Source: Streptomyces melanogenes
Lineage (GTDB): Bacteria; Actinomycetota; Actinomycetes; Streptomycetales; Streptomycetaceae
Reading direction: 5' to 3'
Assembly (NCBI RefSeq): GCF_014649795.1
Contig: NZ_BMTS01000016.1
Location: 1-64,000 of the forward strand
Length of the DNA stretch: 64,000 nucleotides
A program made the translations under genes and the position numbers. The notes beneath the pieces were generated by a model, which saw only the letters and a list, made by a program, of their open reading frames with translations, was not told the DNA's origin and made no database searches. The first letter of the stretch is position 1, and every line of letters starts with the position of its first letter. Positions 27,501-37,117 of this stretch are shown here, one piece after another.

Positions 27501-27675
27501 CCCGCGCCTGCACGTGCTGAACCTGTGGGCGCAGCAACGGGAGTACGACGTGAGCCGCCTCGCGGCCCCGCCGACGCTGCTCCAGATCAATGTCCAGGCC
27601 AGCCATACGGTGACCGGGACGGACCGGCTCCCGGAAGGGGTCGAGGTACGCGCCGGTGGGACGGTGGCGACGTGA
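24511..27675 (+). CDS. NACHT NTPase with N-terminal helical domain and LRR-like C-terminus
   Basis: 1054 residues from the GTG at 24511. Residues ~1-180 are all-helical and resemble the NACHT N-terminal helical (NNH) domains. A linker (~205-235, TIYGIDL and WPLDTAYLRLEV) leads to the NACHT ATPase: Walker A GEAGSGKTTL (271-280), Walker B LILVDGIDEIP (~353-363), sensor LVTSRP, and the winged-helix region with FIHRTFQDYLGAR. Residues ~640-820 are helical repeats; ~830-1040 show leucine-rich repeats (LTELSLSGIG, LRALTLTGD, LETLDVTG). This is a bacterial NLR-like STAND NTPase. Relatives act in phage defence, which is inferred here. It overlaps the next gene by four bases. Confidence 0.88.
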   Translation: MEPGLLTAKVASAAVTPLIRKLFTAEPAGAGLAEQPVRISSYVSFRGEQRTLGQADLRALAAKLVRAALRSGERPVPADEERAVADALARTLHALGELTLSDAEAVALGHRELARELRRAGDHPERHLSADATHFYERLLDTACLHILNFFTQRSTFVAATLVEQSRQQSELIARMDELIARTPRPDAQDGKFEARYLAHLAKKHGKLTIYGIDLANSPRKWPLDTAYLRLEVVGPSAVTWHKDRASAGEDFAPRPADRVLADHERVLLRGEAGSGKTTLVQWLALSAARDDLDHGTAYLYDRIPYVLPLRTLTRHGARLPAPKDFLAAVGSPLAGEQPPRWESRVLEDGRGLILVDGIDEIPDAERAHTRAWLSDLIEAYPGNRWLVTSRPSAVGEDWLGDEGFTELTLCPMSPADVAAFVRRWHTAARTGTDDDELTAYESQLLEAVRAKPDLGRLATNPLMCGLICALHRDRRGFLPYGRKDLYDAALSMLLIRRDRERDMRVPERRQEPQIQLLQQLAYWLIRNGRTEMDRTRAETIIADLLPSVPELAELGDARAVFEHFLHRSGLLREPAPGTVDFIHRTFQDYLGARAAVEAGDLGLLVAHSADDQWEDVIRMAVAHARPRERVELFGELLRYGDEHTGTAVRTRVHLLAATCLEHAPELAAEVRTEVERRTAALIPPRDLVAARALAAAGPMILDLLPGPEGLDKYTAELVVTAASYVESERAIAFLARFGSHPARRVRAQLVWSWGRFDTRQYADEVIAGIDPEDVLFTVTSDEQLRALRTLGTRPQLETRGEVSAQALRAYAAEASPTRVRLRENPTLEDLSFLAGPLTDLGVRDCPRLTDLSGLHDKPLTELSLSGIGNADLSPLASLRHLRALTLTGDRLKWSPAALPAAAPLETLDVTGVAAADLRGLADSATALTGLYLGPWSSPESPEEWAEVARVPRLRTLQVTGTSLSTAPAGLALPSVFQVYLTDHVPPTALARLAALFPRLHVLNLWAQQREYDVSRLAAPPTLLQINVQASHTVTGTDRLPEGVEVRAGGTVAT

Positions 27676-30600
27676 GCGACTTCCAGGGCTCCCGCCATGT
27701 CGTGGGGGTGTTCGGGGCGATGCAGGGCACGGGTGTGCTGATCGGCTCCGGGCTGGTGCTCACCTGCGCGCATCTCGGGCTCGACGACGAAACGACGATC
27801 GAGGTGCCCGGGCTGGCCGGGAAGACCGCGTGCCATGTGGTCTGGCAGGACCCGGGCCTCGACGCCGCCCTGCTGTCCTGCGGCTCGGGGTGGGGGCTGA
27901 TCTCGCAGCTGTCCGGGGCCCGGCTCGGCGTGGTCGCCACCGAACGGCCGCTCCCCTACTGCGAGATCATCGGCTTTCCGGACGTCCAGCGGTACGACGG
28001 CGACCGGCTGGACCTCGACCAGTTCACCGGGACCGTCCTGCCCGTCGCGGGCCGCCTCCGCCAGAAGCTGACCTTCGAGTTCGACCGCCCGCCCGCGAGG
28101 GAGCGGCGCGACGGAAGCTCCCCGCTCGCCGGGCTCTCGGGTGCGCCCGTGTTCGTGGGCGAGACGGTGGTCGGCCTGGTCAAGGAGGTGCCGCAGGGGC
28201 GCGGGCACCGACGAGTGGAGTGCGTACCGGTGGCGGCGCTCTCCGCGAAGGCGGAGTTCACCTCCTGGTGCGCCGACTTCGACGTACCCCAGAAGCTGGA
28301 CATGGTCGCCGGACAGCACGCGGACGACATCGCGTACGAGGCGGAGTACGCCAAGGCCCTGCGCGCCCAGTACCGCCGCACCCGGATCTTCGGGCTCGAC
28401 GACCTGAACCGGCACGACGCGGAGTGGGACCTGGACACCGCGTATCTGAGCCTGGAGGCACAGCCGAAGGGGTCCCGGGAGCGCGGTCTTCCCGACGCCG
28501 GGGCGCCCCAGCGCATCGACGCGCTGCTCGCCTCCCGCCCGCGCGTCCTGCTGCGGGGCGAGGCGGGCGCGGGCAAGACGACCCTGGTGTGGTGGCTGGC
28601 CGCGCACGCGGCGGCGGGCACGCTCGGGCCCCAACTGGCCGATCTGAACGGCCTGGTGCCGTTCGTCGTGCCGCTGCGCACCCTGCGCGCCCAGGGCGGC
28701 GCCTATCCGCTGCCCGGCCAGCTTCCGTACGCCGCGCGGCTGGTGATCGACGAGGCCCCGGAGGGGTGGGCCGCACGGGTCCTGAAGTCCGGGCGGGCGA
28801 TGCTGCTCGTGGACGGGCTCGACGAGGTCCCCCAGGACGACCGCGAGGAGGCCCACCGCTGGATCTCCAACCTCCTGGAGCGCTATCCGCAGGTGCGGTG
28901 CGTGGCGACCGTACGCCCGCTCGCGGTGGAGCCGGGGTGGCTGCGGCGCGCCGACTTCGAGGAGCTGCGGCTGCTGCCGATGCGGGACGAGGACATCCAG
29001 GCGTTCGTGACCGCCTGGCACCGGGCGGCCCGGCTCGACAGCGACCCGCACGAGCCGCTGGACGAGCTGGAACGGGATCTGGCCCACCAGTTCCGCACCA
29101 ACGCGACGCTGGCCGCCCTGGCCCGTACGCCCCTGCTCTGCGCGGTCATCTGCGCCCTGCACCGGCTGCGTCAGGGCTTCCTGCCGAAGACCCGCTGGGA
29201 CCTGTACCAGTCGGCCCTGCGCATGCTCCTCGGCAACCGCGACGAGCGCCGCAAGGTGGGCGCGCCGGAGCGGATCACCCTCACGGTGGAGGAGTCCACG
29301 CAGCTGCTCCAGCGGATCGCGGTGTGGCTGGTGCGGGAGGGACAGACGGAGTTCACGGCGGAACAGGCCGGGCTGCAGATTCTGCGCGCCCTGCCGGGAA
29401 TGCCACGCGTACGGGAACAGGGCACCCCGGAGCTGGTCCTGCGCCACCTCCTCAACCGCAGCGGCCTGCTCCAGGAACGCGGCAGCGACGTCTACCAGTT
29501 CACGCATCGCACCTTCCAGGACTTCCTGGCGGCGAAGGAACTGGTGGAGGACGACCACATCAAGGAGTTGGTCCAGCACGCGGCGGAGGAACAGTGGCAG
29601 GACGTGGTTCTGCTGGCGGCTGGGCATTGCGGGCGGAGCCAACTGCCGGTACTGGTCAAGGGATTACTCAAGGTGAAGGGGCGGCAAGCGTACGAAGCCC
29701 ATGTACTGGCCGCGCTCTGCGCCCAGTATGCGGCGTGGCTCGACGAGCAGACCAGTGAACGGGTGAAACGGAGTATCGCGGCTCTGTTGCCGCCGAGGAA
29801 CTCGTACGTGATCCCTTTACTAGCCCGTCTTGGCCCCACCCTGCTCCCTCAGTTGCCCATGCCTGACGCCATCGGGGTCAATTCATACGAGGCGGGCGGT
29901 ATTGCCGCGCTCATCAGCAGGATCGGCGGGGGCGAGGCCATCCCCTACGCGCGCGCCTGGGCCTCTCACGGCCGTGTGGCGGCGCATGCGTTCGCGAGCG
30001 CATGGGACCGCTACCCCACCGCCGCATACGCGCGCGAGGTGCTCTCGCAGATCTCATGGACGGACATCCCTTTGCCTGTCACGTCGAAAGACCAACTGGA
30101 CGAGGTTCGAACTCTCTCGGACGTCCAAGAGGTGCTCATCGCGGGCAACTTCACCGCCGAGGAACTGACGGGCCCTCTGGACGACCTGTCGCTCGTCTTC
30201 CTACAGATGCTGTCCAACGATGCCCTATCCAGTCTTTCCTTCCTCCGTGGTGTCCGTGGACTTCGTCGGCTGACCGTTAGCCGCTGCTCCGTCCTCGAAG
30301 ACTTCTCCGCTCTTACGGGGCTCACAGCCCTCGAATCCCTCCATCTCAGCGGGGTGGGAGCCAATGGCCTGGCAGCGGTACCAGCGCATACCGGAGTCAC
30401 GGACTTGTACGTGGAGGTGCTGGGAGATCCGAGCGGGCTGGATGCATGGCAGGGGCTGTCACACTTGTCGGTGCCGGGAGCACCGGACCCGGCAGGTCTC
30501 CTCGCTCAGGTGGCGAGAATGCCGAGGCTCGCTTCTTTGGACTTCAGGGTGGGCATTCCGTCGGAGCTCCTCAGTGGCACACCTTGCCCGCAGATCCGCA

Positions 30601-30779
30601 CAGTCCATCTGGACGTGTCGAACACCGTCGCCGATTACCAGCAGCTGCTTCGGCCGTTCGCCTCGCTGGAAACGCTGCACCTCACGGACCTCATCAGGCC
30701 GCGGCTGAGCCGTGAAGAACGCAAACAACTCCGCACGTTCTCCGGAGTAACCGTCACCGTGAACGGCCAGCCCCTCTGA
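27672..30779 (+). CDS. Trypsin-like protease-NACHT-LRR protein
   Basis: 1035 residues from the GTG at 27672 within the previous stop (GTGA). The same frame is open far upstream, but only as shadow of the first gene. Residues 1-200 are a trypsin-like domain with all three catalytic residues: His34 (LTCAHLG), Asp64 (GLDAALL) and Ser156 (GLSGAPVF). The linker FGLDDL...WDLDTAYLSLEA matches that of the first protein. NACHT follows: Walker A GEAGAGKTT (296-304), Walker B MLLVDGLDEVP (Asp381), and FTHRTFQDFLAAK. The C-terminus (~830-1030) has weak leucine-rich repeats. Two TTA codons (665 and 716) and lower GC3 mark the last third. Probably a sensor that unleashes its protease on infection or stress. 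Confidence 0.88.
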   Translation: MSDFQGSRHVVGVFGAMQGTGVLIGSGLVLTCAHLGLDDETTIEVPGLAGKTACHVVWQDPGLDAALLSCGSGWGLISQLSGARLGVVATERPLPYCEIIGFPDVQRYDGDRLDLDQFTGTVLPVAGRLRQKLTFEFDRPPARERRDGSSPLAGLSGAPVFVGETVVGLVKEVPQGRGHRRVECVPVAALSAKAEFTSWCADFDVPQKLDMVAGQHADDIAYEAEYAKALRAQYRRTRIFGLDDLNRHDAEWDLDTAYLSLEAQPKGSRERGLPDAGAPQRIDALLASRPRVLLRGEAGAGKTTLVWWLAAHAAAGTLGPQLADLNGLVPFVVPLRTLRAQGGAYPLPGQLPYAARLVIDEAPEGWAARVLKSGRAMLLVDGLDEVPQDDREEAHRWISNLLERYPQVRCVATVRPLAVEPGWLRRADFEELRLLPMRDEDIQAFVTAWHRAARLDSDPHEPLDELERDLAHQFRTNATLAALARTPLLCAVICALHRLRQGFLPKTRWDLYQSALRMLLGNRDERRKVGAPERITLTVEESTQLLQRIAVWLVREGQTEFTAEQAGLQILRALPGMPRVREQGTPELVLRHLLNRSGLLQERGSDVYQFTHRTFQDFLAAKELVEDDHIKELVQHAAEEQWQDVVLLAAGHCGRSQLPVLVKGLLKVKGRQAYEAHVLAALCAQYAAWLDEQTSERVKRSIAALLPPRNSYVIPLLARLGPTLLPQLPMPDAIGVNSYEAGGIAALISRIGGGEAIPYARAWASHGRVAAHAFASAWDRYPTAAYAREVLSQISWTDIPLPVTSKDQLDEVRTLSDVQEVLIAGNFTAEELTGPLDDLSLVFLQMLSNDALSSLSFLRGVRGLRRLTVSRCSVLEDFSALTGLTALESLHLSGVGANGLAAVPAHTGVTDLYVEVLGDPSGLDAWQGLSHLSVPGAPDPAGLLAQVARMPRLASLDFRVGIPSELLSGTPCPQIRTVHLDVSNTVADYQQLLRPFASLETLHLTDLIRPRLSREERKQLRTFSGVTVTVNGQPL

Positions 30780-30790
30780 CCGTACGCACG

Positions 30791-30832
30791 AAAAAGGGGC
30801 TGCCCCGGTCCGTACGGACCGGGGCAGCCCCT
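30791..30832 (-). terminator. Strong terminator of clpC
   Basis: A perfect 38-base palindrome (30795-30832; arm AGGGGCTGCCCCGGTCCGT) is followed on the minus strand by a run of five T (30795-30791). It lies between the convergent NACHT and clpC stops and may also stop plus-strand transcripts. Confidence 0.9.
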
Positions 30833-30851
30833 CAAGACGAGCCCGTGGAGG

Positions 30852-33377
<2,526 letters not shown>

Positions 33378-33827
33378 CGTTAATCGCTCCTCAGAGCGGT
33401 CGGGCAGTAAGGGGTCGGTCCCCTCCCTGTCCTTCCGCATGCTAGTCCCGTGGGACGGGACAGCTCATTCCAACTGCCGACATCCGACCCGATCACCCCC
33501 GCCCAGGCGGGGAAACTTGCTGCCGAACTGTCGACAACTGCTCCAACTCGATGGTGCGAGACGATGTTCCCGCAGGCCAGGCAGATACCCCTGTCTCCAG
33601 TACGCCGATGGCGAACGCGAGACGGCCCGGCGAGCTTCTCGCCCCTCCCCACTAGGAATGTCTTACCCGTAAGCACTGACAGTCCATGCGGCGCGCCCTG
33701 GTTCCCTCAGCTACGGGCGAACACACTTGCGCCGCCGAATGCTTCCGCGCGCCCCCGATGTGCCTACGGAACGCATCCGTCCGGAAACTCTGCGTAACTC
33801 CGGGACGTTTCAGGAGTTGCTCCGGTC
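33378..33827. promoter_or_regulatory. 450-base divergent region between clpC and 33828
   Basis: No gene fits. On the minus strand GTTCGCCATCGGCGTAC (33616-33600) matches the Streptomyces ClgR motif GTTCGC-N5-GCG. TATCTG (33587-33582), 15 bases past the GCG, could be the clpC -10. The remainder towards 33827 presumably holds the promoter of the divergent gene at 33828; I could not assign it. Confidence 0.65.
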
Positions 33828-34475
33828 ATGGCCCTCACCGTGCCCTCCCCCCGCGCCCCGCTCGGCCGGCCGCTCGCCCAGTGGTACGAGCGGGAGCTCG
33901 GCTGGGCCGTGGAGGCGGGGCCGCCGGTGCGGCTCCTGACGGGGCTGCGCTTCGACGTGCTCGACCTCCCGGCGCCCGCCGGTGCCGCCCTGCTCGGGAG
34001 GTACGGGAGCACCGGCCCGGTCGCCCTCGTGGGGCGCCGGATGCGGTTCCTGGTGGCCGCGGGCAGCGCGGAGGAGCTGCCGGGGCTGCTCGACTGGCTG
34101 GAGTGGGGCGGCGTCGGCCTGGACCTGACGGCCGTCGGCGCCGACGGCCGGATCACCGCTCCCCTGCCGCCCGGCTGGAGCGTGCCGCCCGGCCGGGACG
34201 GCTCGCGGGAGACCGCCGTGTGGCTGCGGCCTCCCGAGCCGGGGTGCGAGGTAGAAGCAACCCTTCCGGCTTTCGCCGGATTCGCCGGTCCCAAGGGCGG
34301 CGGGGGCGGTGGGGGCACCCCCGACCTCGTCCGGCTGGTGGACGCGGCGGCGACGGAATGCCACCGGGCCCGCTTGTTCCCCACGAAATCGGTAACCGGC
34401 TCCGCACTCGCCCCCGAGAGGGCCGGCGCGAAGAGGTCGGGTAAGGCGGGAACTCAGCCGTTCGCCTTCTCGTAG
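33828..34475 (+). CDS. Conserved hypothetical protein
   Basis: 215 residues from the ATG at 33828 (AGGAG ten bases upstream). A compact N-terminal domain contains WYERELGWAVEAGPPVRLLTGLRFDVLDLP, here split as WYERELGWAVE and LLTGLRFDVLDLP. It resembles the small domain found near bifunctional primase-polymerase-like proteins in actinobacteria, but I see no catalytic Asp motif, so activity is doubtful. A Gly-rich stretch (~155-165) and a basic tail follow. It overlaps the lsr2 stop by 22 bases on the opposite strand. Confidence 0.75.
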   Translation: MALTVPSPRAPLGRPLAQWYERELGWAVEAGPPVRLLTGLRFDVLDLPAPAGAALLGRYGSTGPVALVGRRMRFLVAAGSAEELPGLLDWLEWGGVGLDLTAVGADGRITAPLPPGWSVPPGRDGSRETAVWLRPPEPGCEVEATLPAFAGFAGPKGGGGGGGTPDLVRLVDAAATECHRARLFPTKSVTGSALAPERAGAKRSGKAGTQPFAFS

Positions 34476-34789
34476 GCCTCGCGGATATCGGCCGGGACGC
34501 GTCCGCGGTCGTTCACGTTGTAGCCCTGCTCCTTGGCCCACTTGCGGATCTGGGCGGTGTCCTGGCTGCCCGTCGCAGCGCCACGGGCCTTGCCCCGGCC
34601 GCCGGCCGCGCGGCCACCGGTGCGCCGACCGCTCTTGGTGTACGGGTCGAGCAGACCCCGCAGCTTGTCCGCGTTGGCGGTGGTGAGGTCGATCTCGTAG
34701 GTCTTGCCGTCGAGAGCGAACGTCACGGTCTCGTCCGCCTCGCCGCCGTCGAGGTCATCGACAAGAAGGACCTGAACCTTCTGTGCCAC
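34454..34789 (-). CDS. lsr2: Nucleoid-associated silencer Lsr2
   Basis: 111 residues; binds AT-rich DNA and silences foreign genes, the actinobacterial counterpart of H-NS. The N-terminal dimerisation domain includes VLLVDDLDGGEADETVTF and the C-terminal AT-hook-like motif is RGRVP in NDRGRVPADI. The GTG at 34789 follows AAAGGAAA; a longer ATG form to 34804 would read through that site. Length matches other Streptomyces Lsr2 proteins. Confidence 0.96.
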   Translation of the reverse strand: MAQKVQVLLVDDLDGGEADETVTFALDGKTYEIDLTTANADKLRGLLDPYTKSGRRTGGRAAGGRGKARGAATGSQDTAQIRKWAKEQGYNVNDRGRVPADIREAYEKANG

Positions 34790-34942
34790 CGGATTTCCTT
34801 TCATCGAAAATGCAGTACGCGGAAAGGAAACCGCTTTTGCCTGGAAAACACAAACCCCCGGCAGAGGTTCAGGGACCTTGCACAGCGGGAAACGTACGCG
34901 ATTCGGACATAGGGCTCTGCCGGTTCCGCCGGGTTCCCGCGA

Positions 34943-35464
34943 TCACAGGTGCAGAAGCATCCGGCTGTTGCCCAAGGTGTTCGGCTTCACTCGTTCGAGA
35001 CCCAGGAACTCGGCGACACCCTCGTCATACGAGCGCAGCAGCTCGCTGTAGACATCGGTGTCGACCGGAGTCTCCCCGATCTCGGTGAAGCCGTGCTTCG
35101 CGAAGAAGTCCACTTCGAAGGTGAGACAGAAAACCCTGCGGACCCCGAGCCAGCGGGCGGTGCCGAGCAGCTTGTCGAGCACCAGATGCCCCACTCCGGC
35201 GCCCTTGAACTCGCGGTCCACCGCGAGAGTGCGCACTTCGGCGAGGTCTTCCCACATCACGTGCAGCGCGCCGCAGCCGACCACCCGGGCATCACTGTCG
35301 CGTTCCGCTACCCAGAACTCCTGGATGTCCTCGTAAAGCGTCACGGTCGCTTTGTCGAGCAGGATCCCCGCGCCGACGTACGCGTCGAGAAGGCGGCGGA
35401 CCGCCGGGACATCGCTGGTCCTGGCCCGGCGGACGGTGACGGCATTTGCGGGGGCATAAGACAT
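34943..35464 (-). CDS. GNAT-family amino-acid N-acetyltransferase-like protein
   Basis: 173 residues with a single GNAT fold. The acetyl-CoA-binding loop is REFKGAGVGHLVLDKLL and the following helix has RRVFCLTFEVDFFAKHGF. The length and the FFAKHGFTEI element resemble actinobacterial ArgA-type N-acetylglutamate synthases, but the substrate is not proven. It begins 10 bases after the end of the BlaI-like gene on the same strand, so both are probably one operon. Confidence 0.85.
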   Translation of the reverse strand: MSYAPANAVTVRRARTSDVPAVRRLLDAYVGAGILLDKATVTLYEDIQEFWVAERDSDARVVGCGALHVMWEDLAEVRTLAVDREFKGAGVGHLVLDKLLGTARWLGVRRVFCLTFEVDFFAKHGFTEIGETPVDTDVYSELLRSYDEGVAEFLGLERVKPNTLGNSRMLLHL

Positions 35465-35473
35465 GACCGGACG

Positions 35474-35917
35474 CTATCGCCCCGCGTCCTCGGCAGTCCC
35501 ATCGGGTTCTGCGGGTTGTGCGCTCTCTTGCGGATCGGCCGGATCCGGGTTGTCCTCGGGCGGTCCCACCATCCGTACGGCATCGCGCAGGGACTCGCGC
35601 TGCTCGGGCGACATCATGCCGAAGAAGGCGACCAGAGCGGCCGCGGGGTTGTCACTCTGCGACCACGCTTCGTTCATCAGTGCGGCCGCGTAGGCGGCCC
35701 GGGTGGAGACCGCGGTATATCGATAGGCACGGCCGTCGACTTCCCGGCGTACCCAGCCCTTCTGATGGAGATTGTCCATTACGGTCATCACGGTCGTGTA
35801 CGCGATGGACCGTTCCTGCTGAAGGTCTTCCAGGACTTCCCGGACGGTGACCGGACGGTTCCACTGCCAGACGCGCGTCATGACGGCGTCTTCCAGCTCT
35901 CCCAATTGGCGAGGCAC
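35474..35917 (-). CDS. BlaI/MecI/CopY-family transcriptional regulator
   Basis: 147 residues. The winged helix is clear (LEDAVMTRVW, TVREVLEDLQ, AYTTVMTVMDNLHQKGWVRRE), followed by the dimerisation helices. The last ~30 residues are a Pro/Asp/Glu-rich tail. Such repressors are usually inactivated by a BlaR-type M56 membrane peptidase; none is adjacent here, so another signal or a distant peptidase would be needed. Confidence 0.9.
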   Translation of the reverse strand: MPRQLGELEDAVMTRVWQWNRPVTVREVLEDLQQERSIAYTTVMTVMDNLHQKGWVRREVDGRAYRYTAVSTRAAYAAALMNEAWSQSDNPAAALVAFFGMMSPEQRESLRDAVRMVGPPEDNPDPADPQESAQPAEPDGTAEDAGR

Positions 35918-35975
35918 ATCTGCACCATAGTGGGAGATGTCCTGAATGGCTGGTTATTTACGGTGGTGAACAGCA

Positions 35976-36012
35976 AAAAGAGCGCGCGCCCCTGATATGG
36001 GTCGCGCGCCCT
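35976..36012 (-). terminator. Terminator after the 36868-36066 gene pair
   Basis: On the minus strand GGGCGCGCG (36012-36004) pairs with CGCGCGCTC (35989-35981, one G-T pair) and is followed by five T (35980-35976). Confidence 0.8.
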
Positions 36013-36065
36013 TGACGCGTGAAACGCGCCGTGCGGCCTGGAAGGGCCGCGGGTTCTGTCGCCGG

Positions 36066-36245
36066 TCAGGCCTGGCCGGTGGTCGGCCGCTGCTGGGCGG
36101 CCTCGGCGCGGGCGAGCGCGGCGTCCACGGCCGCGTCCTCCTTGCCCTTGTTGGGGCCGCCCTGGCTCTTGACGATCGTCACGATGAGCCCGATGAAGAA
36201 GACGGCCATCACCACGGGGGGAACGAGCGCGGAAACGTAGTCCAT
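36066..36245 (-). CDS. 59-residue single-pass membrane protein
   Basis: A short gene, 59 residues, with ATG at 36245. A membrane helix at ~5-25 (SALVPPVVMAVFFIGLIVTIV) is followed by a charged Lys/Glu/Ala-rich tail (KGKEDAAVDAALARAEAA) likely in the cytoplasm. It sits 14 bases after the end of the gene at 36260 on the same strand and is followed by a clear terminator, which supports it being real. Function unknown. Confidence 0.75.
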   Translation of the reverse strand: MDYVSALVPPVVMAVFFIGLIVTIVKSQGGPNKGKEDAAVDAALARAEAAQQRPTTGQA

Positions 36246-36259
36246 GCCGACCAGAGTAG

Positions 36260-36868
36260 CTACCCGGCGGCGCGGGCGGCGGGCGGGGGCAGGGGCTTTC
36301 GGCGCGGCGGGAACACCTCGCCGGGGGTGGGGATGGGGCGGGGCGCCTTGGGCTGCGGCCGGGCGGGCGCGGGCTCGGACTTGGGCTGGGGGCGGGGCTG
36401 CGTCGGGTCCTGCGCGGCGGCGCGGCCGCCCGGCAGGGCGAGGAGCCGGGTGCGCGGGCCGGGGGTCACGGCGGCGAGCCGCGCCCGTACGGAGTGCTCG
36501 GCCAGGCGCCGGCACCGTTCGAGCAGGGCGGCGGCCACGGGGAGCGCGCGCAGCCCGCGCAGCGCCGCCAGGTCGTCCGGGGTCGGGTCGTAACCGGCCG
36601 CCAGGGCGTCCTGGAGCAGCTCCAGATAGCCCGGGGCGGAGCCGGGCAGGGCGGTGCGGTAGCGGGCGAGGTCGGCCAGCAGGAAGGCGCGCAGCCGGTT
36701 CGCCTCGCGGACGGCCTCGTCCACGGAGCCGGCTAGCCGTAGGCAGTCGTGGACGTCCGCGTCCGCGAGGGGGGCAGGGTGGAGGGCGACGGCGAGAGCA
36801 CGTCTGAGCACACGCAGCTCGTCTGCGCTGAACGCCATTCCGCCGCGGGATCCGTAGGGCGTGGGCAT
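36260..36868 (-). CDS. Conserved hypothetical helical protein with Pro-rich tail
   Basis: Up to 202 residues; a start at the internal ATG (36838) giving 192 is equally plausible. Residues ~15-150 are helical and Leu/Arg-rich (LRVLRRALAVALHP, CLRLAGSVDEAVREANRLRAFLLADLARY). The last 45 are Pro/Arg/Lys-rich (KAPRPIPTPGEVFPPRRK). No catalytic motif is visible and I do not recognise a function. It forms a two-gene unit with the small membrane gene downstream. Confidence 0.7.
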   Translation of the reverse strand: MPTPYGSRGGMAFSADELRVLRRALAVALHPAPLADADVHDCLRLAGSVDEAVREANRLRAFLLADLARYRTALPGSAPGYLELLQDALAAGYDPTPDDLAALRGLRALPVAAALLERCRRLAEHSVRARLAAVTPGPRTRLLALPGGRAAAQDPTQPRPQPKSEPAPARPQPKAPRPIPTPGEVFPPRRKPLPPPAARAAG

Positions 36869-37001
36869 GACCCGACAATACGTCGTAAATGGACAAAATC
36901 CGTTTAATGGCCCCGCCCGGGCGAGTTGAATTCCCCACCCCGCCCCTTCCGGAAAGTCCTCTGGCGGACGGCCGGGTTCGTCGGCTGCGGGCCCGTGGGG
37001 G

Positions 37002-37061
37002 CTGGTCGCGCAGTTCCCCGCGCCCCTAGGTAGTTAGGGGCGCGGGGAACTGCGCGACCAG
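37002..37061. repeat. Perfect 26-bp palindrome, locus 4, at the coaX operon end
   Basis: Arms CTGGTCGCGCAGTTCCCCGC.. (37002-37027) and their exact inverse (37036-37061) enclose an 8-base loop. It contains both orientations of the repeat GCGCAGTTCCCCGCGCCCCT. Placed ~57 bases after the coaX stop, it is the tightest hairpin of the family and probably terminates the operon. Confidence 0.85.
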
Positions 37062-37117
37062 TTGGGGACGGGCCGCAGACGAACGCAACGGGGTCCGGGG
37101 CACAGCCCCCAGCGCAG

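Noticed and set aside
25173..27671. Upstream extension of the second NACHT gene (continuous open frame from 25173)
   Set aside because: This part is Arg/Pro/Ala-rich shadow of the first NACHT gene. The GTG at 27672, overlapping the stop as GTGA, starts the trypsin domain directly.
33828..34475. Active primase-polymerase
   Set aside because: No catalytic Asp/His set visible; only a short domain resembles such proteins.
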